Origin: Zingiber officinale
Taxonomy: Eukaryota; Streptophyta; Magnoliopsida; Zingiberales; Zingiberaceae
Length of the DNA: 64,000 bases
Assembly (NCBI RefSeq): GCF_018446385.1
Contig: NC_056000.1
Location: 56,328,722-56,392,721 of the forward strand
Direction: 5' to 3'
Part shown: piece by piece, positions 56,197 to 64,000 of the stretch
Layout of the letters: every line of letters begins with the position of its first letter
How positions within the stretch are numbered: the first letter of the stretch is position 1
Translations under genes and position numbers: made by a program
The notes under the pieces: model-generated
What the model was told of the DNA's origin: nothing
Databases searched by the model: none
The model's input: only the letters and a program-made list of their open reading frames with translations

Positions 56197-57120
56197 TTAA
56201 GTTGTTATGATCTTGATGAAGTTGTACTCGAATTGTTGGATCGAGTAGCAGCACTCGTCCATCTTGCGCTTCAACTCCTCCACGCTGCGCTCCACCTCGT
56301 CCGTCTTCGGTATCATCCCGGCCATCACCACTTCCACCGCCTCCTCCCGGTACCCCCACTCCCGAGCAAACTCCACATGTTTCATCATGTCATCCAGCTC
56401 TGCCGCCACCCTCTCTGCGTAAGACACAAGGCCTTTGAACTTCTGCACCAGCAGCTCGCCGTCCCGCATCGCCTCCACCACCTCATCCTCCTCCTTCAGT
56501 TTCATCTCTTGCTCGTCCAGGGCCGCGTGCACCAACGGCTCCACTGCTTTGATCACGGTGGAGCATGCAGTGGCCGCGGTGACGGCGACCACGGCCGCTC
56601 CAGCGAAGGCGAGCAAGACGGAGGCCGTGAGTACGCCGACGAAGGCGATCGTGAAGACGACGCTGCAGACCCTGTGCCACCACTTCAGCTTCTGTCGCCG
56701 CATAGCGATCCACGACTTCCTCTCGCGCAGGAACACGGCCATCGTGTCGTCCTCGAGTAGATGGCCGTCCAAGTTGAGCCCGGGGAAGCTGTCGACGGCG
56801 AGCTTGAACCTGTCCAGATCAGCGATGGTGTCGGCGTACTTGGTGGCCTTGCGGGGGTGCTGACGCCGTCTCTTCCTCCCCATCTTCTCTCGATGGTAGG
56901 AGACCAGTGCGGCTCGGATGGCAGCGACACAGGAGCTCGCCTTGGGGAAGAACCGGGCGAGGGCGGCGAGATCTTCCTTGACGCGCGGCAGAGTGGCGTT
57001 ACGGAAGGTATCCACCTTCGCCTTCAGTTCCGGGTCGCTCTCGATAACCTTTCTGAGGTCGAGGGAGTGGGGGCCGACGGCTGAGGTTGAGCGGCGGAGC
57101 GTGGCGGAGGCGCTACCCAT
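56197..57120 (-). CDS. UPF0496 (AT14A-like, DUF677) membrane protein
   Basis: Single-exon, 307 residues, ATG at 57120. The N-terminal helical region contains LDRFKLAVDSFPGL near residues 102-116. A basic segment, MRRQKLKWWHR (140-150), leads into a ~40-residue hydrophobic stretch (151-190), long enough for one or two membrane spans. The C-terminal helical domain has MRDGELLVQKFKGLVSYAERVAAEL and ends with a Cys-containing coiled coil (ELKRKMDECCYSIQQFEYN). This layout and the central hydrophobic hairpin match plant UPF0496 proteins related to AT14A, which is linked to plasma membrane-cell wall contact; function in most members is unknown. It is shorter than the usual 370-400 residues. GC-rich relative to its flanks, apparently intact. 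Confidence 0.8.
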   Translation of the reverse strand: MGSASATLRRSTSAVGPHSLDLRKVIESDPELKAKVDTFRNATLPRVKEDLAALARFFPKASSCVAAIRAALVSYHREKMGRKRRRQHPRKATKYADTIADLDRFKLAVDSFPGLNLDGHLLEDDTMAVFLRERKSWIAMRRQKLKWWHRVCSVVFTIAFVGVLTASVLLAFAGAAVVAVTAATACSTVIKAVEPLVHAALDEQEMKLKEEDEVVEAMRDGELLVQKFKGLVSYAERVAAELDDMMKHVEFAREWGYREEAVEVVMAGMIPKTDEVERSVEELKRKMDECCYSIQQFEYNFIKIITT

Positions 57121-57182
57121 CGCTCGCTAAGTGTTTGATCGATCGACCAAAAATTCGATTATGACTCTGCTTGTTGCCTCTG

Positions 57183-57194
57183 GGATTTAAATAC
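57183..57194 (-). promoter_or_regulatory. TATA-like box of the UPF0496 gene
   Basis: Minus-strand GTATTTAAATCC about 63-75 bp upstream of the ATG at 57120. The closest TATA-like sequence on that strand. Confidence 0.4.
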
Positions 57195-57222
57195 TTACTG
57201 GGAGTTCGTTAGTGAGAGAGCA

Positions 57223-57454
57223 ATTACAAAGAAATTGACTTGAAATTCAGAAACTCGAAGAACATTCTAATACAAAGAAATTGACTTGAAATTCAGAAAC
57301 TCGAAGAACATTCTAATACAAAGAAATTGACTTGAAATTCAGAAAGTTGAAGAATATTGCAATTACAAAGAAATTGATTTGAAATTCAGAAATTTGAAGA
57401 ACATTGCAATTACAAAGAAATTGATATGAAATTTAGAAACTCGAAGAACATTGC
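57223..57454. repeat. 46-47 bp minisatellite, five units, upstream of the UPF0496 gene
   Basis: Units contain TTGACTTGAAATTCAGAAAC, then TCGAAGAACATTCTAA or TTGAAGAATATTGCAA (starts near 57241, 57287, 57333, 57380, 57427). It begins about 100 bp upstream of the ATG, next to the TATA-like box, so it lies in the proximal promoter. Confidence 0.9.
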
Positions 57455-57571
57455 TATGCTCCCCTTCTAGCCCAGCAGATCTGAAGACTAGAGGCCCGAT
57501 AACCCATTAATGCTTTGAGAGCATGCCTCCTCTATAAATAGGACAATAAGGATGGTATAAAGGGTAACTCT

Positions 57572-58058
57572 TGTTGATAGTTTTAAAGCATGAAAAATAT
57601 ACAAATGCAAAAATTGTAAAACTTACAGTGATATCCCATAGTAGATCTTGATCTTCACTTTTTGTACAAAATGAAAAAACTCACGGTGATGCTCGGAGAA
57701 GAAGATCGAAGAAGATATCGAAAAATAACTTGCTATCAAAAGAACAATCACGAACAAATCGGAAAGCTCTTCAAGATTCCACGAGTTAAATCCCTCTCTA
57801 ATGGATGTTCTTTCTTCTCTTACAATCTTGTTCACATGGACGAACCTTGCATAGAGACCTTTCACATATGGGACGAACTCGACTTTACACAAACCTTGCA
57901 CACAACAAGATCTCGCAAAACTCCCCTTTTCTTCTTTGGCTTGGATGCATATATATATTAGAGAAAGATGATTCTTCCTCTCCCTCTATAAATAAAGGAA
58001 TTAAATGAGCTAGAAGATGAAGGGGAAGGGGTGCCCTTTCATCTTCTTAACTTCAACA
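57572..58058 (-). mobile_element. 3' LTR of the right-hand copia element
   Basis: On minus it begins TGTTGAAG after a purine run (GTGGGAGA) and ends CTATCAACA, giving the short inverted ends TGTTGA/TCAACA. Length 487 bp. Confidence 0.75.
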
Positions 58059-59395
58059 TCTCCCACTCGTCCAAGTCAATTCATAAAGGTCATCTAGTCA
58101 CAAAGACCATGTAAGTCACATAGACTATATTGTAATCAAGTCACAAAGACTAGAGGAAAACACTAGTTAGTCACAAAGACCAAGTAAGAACATCTAATCC
58201 ATACTTTAGGGAAAATTGTTAGTACGACAGTAAGCACACTGAACAATTATTACTAAGAAGATTGTTATACCTTACATAGCTGCTCTATAGAACGAATCAT
58301 AGGCATTCTCATAATGGCACATAGCCTCTCTCCTAGCGATACATATCCGTTATCCAGGAAACATTCAATCTCCCAGTGGTACACAACCATTATCTTAGAG
58401 ATATCCATGTCTTACTTTTTTACCCAGATTAAATAATCTTCATTTACATCAATATGAATATCTCTAATCCCTCATAATGACTATTATGTCAAGCGCATGT
58501 TCCATATTCAATATTCATAATCATTTCTATACATAGCAGAAATAGGTCGACCAGTGAATAACATCAAAAGATGTAATATATTTAATCTTCCTTTTTAGCT
58601 AGAATCTATTCATTCTAATCAGTCGCTTTTCTAGTTATGTTTCATAGACCAAATCATCCATAGCCAATAGGAAACATGCTAAAGTAGCAGATACTAATTA
58701 TAACTTCAAGTAGCAGATACTAATTATAACTTCAAGTAGACAGCTAAATAGTCACTTAGGGTAAAATAGAGATTAACTTATAATCTCAAGGGTCTCACAT
58801 AGTAGAGAAGTAGGGATCCATTCTCCTACTACCCTTCTTGTCACCATAGCACATGTGGTATGAATCACATGCTATAATGTTATTCTCTTTACTAAAAAGA
58901 GCGCATATTTTTCTCAAATATTAACATCATATAAATTTCGATCTAGACATACCTAATGTCTAATCCTAAATTCAACATATAAATTTTAATCTGGCCTTGA
59001 GCAGATTCAGTAAATGGTGGGTATATTTACTCTGATCATTACATAAATGATCTCATCTTGACACAATTATCAAGGCGACCTTAACTTATAGGTATGTCTC
59101 TAATCACAGCTACATAAGCTATCCCATAAGTAATGGTCTTACCTCTATAGATACTTCACAAATAGAGATGATTGTCCATATGAGTAGACCAATCTCAATC
59201 TGCCAACATGCTCATCGAGACTTTAATCCAAAATATAAAAATATATACACTAAATAAATCATGACATTTTACAACGTGTTACATTTTACGAAGTCACAAA
59301 GACTTCCCATATCCTTGAAATGACTCTTTAGTCAATGACTTAGTAAAAGGATCTACAAGCATAGTACATGTAGGGATATACTCAAGAATTATCAT
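58059..59395 (-). other. 3' untranslated region of the right-hand copia element
   Basis: Between RNase H and the LTR. It contains short direct repeats such as AGTCACAAAGAC (58097-58180) and a ~28-bp duplication AGCAGATACTAATTATAACT (58687, 58715). No coding region. Confidence 0.55.
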
Positions 59396-62300
59396 TTTCT
59401 TATCCACAATATTCTTTACAAAATTATGCTTAATTCTATATGCTTGCCTTTGCTGTGATATTTGGGATCCTTAGCTTGACTGTTATAGTACACTGTAACA
59501 GGATTCCCACTGTCCTCAACAATTTTCAAATGCTTCAGGAACCTTTTCAACCAGACAGATTGTTGCACAACTGATGTGCAAGCCGCACAACTGATGTGCA
59601 AGCCACACAACTTCCATTGTTGACAATGCTACACAAGCCTAGCCATATAGCTTCTATTATCGACAAGGCTACACAAGCCAAGTAACACAGCTTCCATTGT
59701 CAACAAAGCTACATAAGCCTGCTTCGTGCTATTTCATGAGATGGCACCACTATTTAGCAAGAAGGTATAGCCAGATGTGGATTTTTTGTCATCAAGGTCT
59801 CCTGCCCAATCTGCATTTGTGTAGCCACTCAGTCTCATCTTAGATCCTTGAAAACAAATACATAAACTATTATCCTTTCGAGATATTTTAATATCCTTTT
59901 CACCACTTTCTAATGTCTCGATCTTGGGTTTAACTAGAAATGACTAACTAAGCCAATACCATAGATTATATCAAGACGAGTATACAACATAGTGTATATC
60001 AAACTACCAATAGAACTGACATATGATATTACCTTCATTTTGGGTATTTCTTTAGGAGTCTTGGGATATAATGTTGCACTATGACATATTGAAGTGTTAT
60101 AGCATCTTAGTGAAATAAGCCTCTTGAGACAATCCCAAAAGTCTTTTTGATTAATCTTTCATGATCTTCAATCCTAAGATGTACTCAACTTCTTTTCAAA
60201 AATAATACCCTCCATCTAGGTATATCCTTTTGCAACCAGTCGAGCTTTGTATCAATTAATCGATCGATCTACTTTTCTCTTAATTTTGAGAATCAACTTA
60301 TTCCCAATAGTCCTTTGGCCCAGAGGAAGATCAATTATAATCCCAAACTTGATTCTTTCTCATTGACTCTATTTCCTCATCCATTGCAACTTACCTTTTT
60401 TCTCTAACTTAGGATCTTAATACTTCCTCAACCATTTGAGGTTCATTGTGTCAACTAAGAGTGTTATTAATGCCTTATTATCAATATCAAACCATTTTCG
60501 AGGTATAATCTTACGAACACTTCTTCGTAAGTTGGGTTGTTGAGAAGTCAACTTATGACTTGGCAAATCACTCCCATTAGGTTGACTGGATTCAGACATA
60601 TCTTTTGACACCTCTCTTGTTGGTAATATCTCATCATTTAAAAACAACACTTCTATCAACATCACTTCTGGTTGAGAACTCTGCTTCGAGAAAAATTGCA
60701 TCTCTTAAATTTATTTCAGAGATGGTTCCATCTAGTTGCTCACCAATGAAAATATAACCTTGGATGTCTCATGATATCTAATAAAGATACATTTCTTACC
60801 TTTAGGTCTCAATTTTTCATACTTATGAGAACTATCATGAACATAAGTAGCTGATCCCCAGGGTCTCAGATTACTTATCTAATTTTCTATCTGTCCAACG
60901 TTCATATGGGGTGGATGGAACTGACTTTGAAGACACTTTGTTAAGTATATAGGTCGCAACTAATAATGCATCTCCCTAATAGAAGATCGACAAATTATTC
61001 TGTGCCATCATAAACCTAACCATATCTAGAAGAGTTATATTTCTTCTTTCAGCAACCCCATTTTGCTGTGGAGTTTTAGGAATTGTCAGTTGTCTAATAA
61101 TCCTTTTATCATTACATATTATCTTGAACATATTAGACAAATATTCCCCTTCATGGTCAGTGTGTAAAGTCTTAACTTTACGTTCCGTTTGATTCTCAAT
61201 TTTGTTCACATAACGAATGAAGTGATCTAATGCTTCAGATTTATGAGAAATCAAATACACATGACCAAAATGAGAGAAATCATTAATAAATGTAATGAAA
61301 TAGGAAGCTCAATGTCTAGCCTTCACATTCATTGGACCACAAATATCTGAATGAATTAATTGCAATAATGATTCAACGCTTATAGCCTTACCAAATGATT
61401 TTCAAGTTGCTTTTCCAGTAAGACAATGCTCACATATAGAAAGGTGAATCTTAGTCGGAGTGCCCAATAGACTCTCTCTAGCCAACCGATTCATACGTTC
61501 TTGTCCTATGTGTCCTAATCTAGCATGCCAAACCTCATTAGTTATATCTGCATCACTAGTTAGAGCAATGTTTGAAAAACAACCCTCAATAGCATAATTG
61601 ATATCTGGTTCTACATCAAGAATCATAAAACCATTTGATAAAAAACCATATCCGATTGACACTGAGTCAATCTTAAGTTCAACACTCCGGCGATAAAAAT
61701 TAATACAATACCCTAAATCAAGAAGACCTATAACAGAAACAAGATTCTGTTGAATTTTAGGAGCATACATGACATCATGTAGAAACAAAACACTACCACC
61801 ATGGAGGTTGAGTTTGCAAGTGTCGACTCCTTTGACTTCAACTCTTGCATTGTTTCCTACATAGATCCATTTGTTGCAAGTTGATACTTGTCGATACTCT
61901 ACAAATGTAACTCACTCCTGAGCTACATGATTGGTTGCTCCCAAATCTATAATTCACAAAGGATAAGAATCAGCTAATAACACTGAACTAGCAACAAAAT
62001 GTTCAAGAAAAGAAGACACACTTGCATTGTTTCAATTTTGTCTTCTTTCCTTTCTTCTTGATTGGGTCTTGTTCCACAACAGCAACTTCTTTCTTCTTTC
62101 CCTTCCCCTTCTTGAACCATTTCTTTTTCTTGGATCTAAATGATCCAACAGAACCAATAGCCACATAGGCTAGTCCAGAAATCCTTGCGGATTCAACTCT
62201 TTCTGCCTCCAATTCTACATGACATAAGATGCCAATGAAAGTTTTAATACTCTCACTGTGAGTTAGGATCTACTTCATGGTCTCTCAAGAATCTGGAAGA

Positions 62301-62793
62301 GAACGAATAACTGTTTGAACCTGTTGTTTATCGGTCAACTCATGACCAATAGTTTTAAGCTTTCAAATCATGTTCAACATCTCCCTGAGGTGTTGAACCA
62401 TTGTAATATTCGGACGCTTCTTGTAGCTGTCAAACTTAATCGTTAGTTGTCGAAGCTTGCTCAAACTTACTCCATTGTATTTCTTCTTAAGGGCTATCTA
62501 GATTGCATGAGCTGTAAGATACGACTCATACTCAAAAACTAGGTCATCAACTATTGAACTAATCAATATGCCCTTTGTAGAGAAGTCATTTTTCTTCGAT
62601 GCCTTATAGGCATCAAGATCTCATCTATTATGTACAGAGGGACTATCTACAGGTTCTTCCATAGCCTATTTTATAGCCTCAAGAGTTTCTTTTCCTCAAA
62701 AACATATTGTATCTTGAGCTACTAGATTTTGTAGTTATCCTCATATAATTTCTCTCTATTATTGAGTTTAGCTATGTCGTTCTTATTTGCCAT
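59396..62793 (-). mobile_element. Copia gag-pol remnant
   Basis: Minus-strand landmarks: gag to about 62000; a Lys-rich KKKKWFKKGKGKKK stretch near 62110; pre-integrase with VSVIGLLDLGY and EVWHARLGHIG (61402-61788); integrase with VKTLHTDHEGEYLS and QQNGVAERRN (60976-61260); a linker RRSVRKIIPRKWFD (60417-60701); and RNase H near 59400-59850 (QSVWLKRFLKHL). The order is copia-type. It is broken in many places. Around 59560-59720 a ~55-bp piece (CACAAC..GATGTGCAAGCC, ACAAGCCTA) is locally repeated. Confidence 0.8.
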
Positions 62794-64000
62794 TATCTAA
62801 CATAAATAAACATATTATTTAGTATTCAGTGTAATTCATATGTATTCAATTTATGATCGACTCAATGTTAATTTGAGTTGGTTTACAAAATCAAGTGATA
62901 ACTACGTTTTGACTCATCATTCGTATGACCAAGCAAATCAACATTGATCAATACTATTATATAGATTCCAACAAATAAACTAATCATTATTCTATCATGA
63001 TTTGTTTAATTAAATGAACTAATCATTTAATAAAATAATTAATCATTTATCATGTATCATGTTGATTAATCAACATATGAATGAACATATCATTCACATA
63101 AACATGTTAAATATTATTAACATATAACAAACCGACATGAACTAAATAGACTAATACTATTTATACATACAGAACTCTAACAAACTAGATAGGCTAACAC
63201 CACTTCCACTAGGATAGATACTAGTGCAGTGACCAACATAATCCCCTTGAACCTGTACTCATTTGAGGCAATATCAGATAGACCAACTTCAAGATTTTCA
63301 ATTTGATCTATCATCGAAACTTCTTCATAATCCTCCTTAGATTCTTCAGGATCCTCCTATGGATCCTTCTCAAATTCTTCAGGATCTTCCTCTAGGTATG
63401 CATATAAGATTCTCCCTTTGGAGAGCCTCCATATCTGGTGTGCTACCACCTTTGGATTATCCGGCAGTGAACGAATCAATGCCTAGATCCTATAATTATC
63501 CAGGATTAGAAACTCTTCTTGTTCGGGTTTTCATGACTGGTAATCATCCATGCCATCTATAAATTGAAATTAAATAAGTCAGTACAAAACCAACTATCTA
63601 GTATAAAACTAACTTAATTTAATCTATACAGGTATATAACCAATATTATTAATTAAGAAAAATAAATCTTCTTGATTTTCAGGAGTCTAAATTGACTGAC
63701 CCATTTGATCGGTCGATTAGGAATCCAGATCCTGAACTCTGTCCAATGTCTTCGTTAGAACTATTCTAATTGGAGAGGGATTTTCTGTACTTATGTTCTG
63801 TTATTGCTTAATCTAAGTCCATTTCAGCCAATCTCAGATTTATTAATCAAACTCAAGTCCGTTTGATCAATCCAATGTTCATTGGATTAAGTCTGACCCA
63901 TTAGAATAATTTAATCTATTTAATCAAATTTGACCCATAGAATAAATCTGGTCATTTGATCATATCTAGTCCAAGCCCTATTAAATCAACCTAAATCGAT
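62794..64000. other. Copia leader region or flank
   Basis: AT-rich, no coding region I can support. Near 62950-63110 there are repeated AATCATTTA/ATCAACAT words. At 63330-63400 a CTTCAGGATC motif is repeated at 24-33 bp spacing. No LTR end is recognised. Confidence 0.4.

Larger units (their letters stand above)
57572..64000 (-). mobile_element. Ty1/copia LTR retrotransposon, right part outside the window
   Basis: A 3' LTR lies at 57572-58058. Minus-strand parts run from RNase H (about 59400-59850) through reverse transcriptase (about 59900-60700), integrase (about 60976-61330), pre-integrase (61402-61788) and gag (about 62000-62793). The gag start reads MANKNDIAKLNN at 62793. A leader of at least 1.2 kb follows to the window edge; no primer site or second LTR is visible. 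It is broken in many places. Its age cannot be estimated without the other LTR. It sits about 450 bp upstream of the UPF0496 start. Confidence 0.85.

Noticed and set aside
56134-56863. His/Leu-rich plus-strand frames
   Set aside because: Shadows of the UPF0496 coding sequence on the other strand.
63359-63562. 67-codon plus-strand frame near the right edge
   Set aside because: No family resemblance, short, and inside the probable copia leader.
1-64000. tRNA or rRNA genes
   Set aside because: Only SINE-type box A/box B remnants (18549-19160, 55881-56109) and primer sites were seen; no complete tRNA fold and no rRNA sequence.

Overview
The window is nuclear DNA of a flowering plant. It has intron-bearing genes with canonical GT/AG sites, plant LTR retrotransposons, hAT transposons, tRNA-derived SINEs and an endogenous pararetrovirus. 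Two host genes have very GC-rich, serine/alanine-rich coding exons set in AT-rich DNA, which fits a commelinid monocot; this is an inference and the species cannot be named from the sequence.

Layout from left to right. 1-~12873: the 3' half of a Ty3/gypsy element of the Tat type (RNase H and integrase on +, then two related antisense ORF blocks and a third antisense coiled-coil ORF, a 17-unit 73-bp hairpin-rich array, a polypurine tract and a ~1.6 kb 3' LTR with its own 66-bp minisatellite). 13468-13558: an orphan first exon of an ALFIN-LIKE PHD-finger gene, with a stop. 17366-20352 (-): a complete two-exon ABCG half-transporter gene whose intron carries a tandem SINE array. ~21095-26351 (-): a broken hAT transposon with a 1.4 kb internal tandem duplication. 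26884-46105 (-): a Ty1/copia element with two LTRs and a 5-bp target duplication, itself split by a younger Ty3/gypsy element (32342-42820, +) that also has its own 5-bp target duplication. ~46290-47833 (-): a second hAT remnant. ~47850-50010 (+): a fossil Caulimoviridae fragment (movement protein and capsid regions). 50828-53932 (-): a seven-exon host gene for a conserved protein with a signal peptide and unknown function. 55881-56109 (-): a SINE with a perfect 15-bp target duplication. 56197-57120 (-): a single-exon UPF0496-type membrane protein gene with a 46-47 bp minisatellite in its upstream region. 57572-64000 (-): a second Ty1/copia element running off the right edge.

The three intact host genes (ABCG transporter, unknown secretory protein, UPF0496 protein) lie on the minus strand, are separated by repeats, and show no sign of acting together. 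Most of the window is transposon-derived. I found no evidence of a new defence or metabolic system. The more unusual signals are the three TATA-headed antisense units in the Tat element, the SINE array with a reused target motif, the mismatch between near-identical LTRs and a degenerate interior in the nested gypsy element, the hAT internal duplication, and the ALFIN-LIKE exon fragment.
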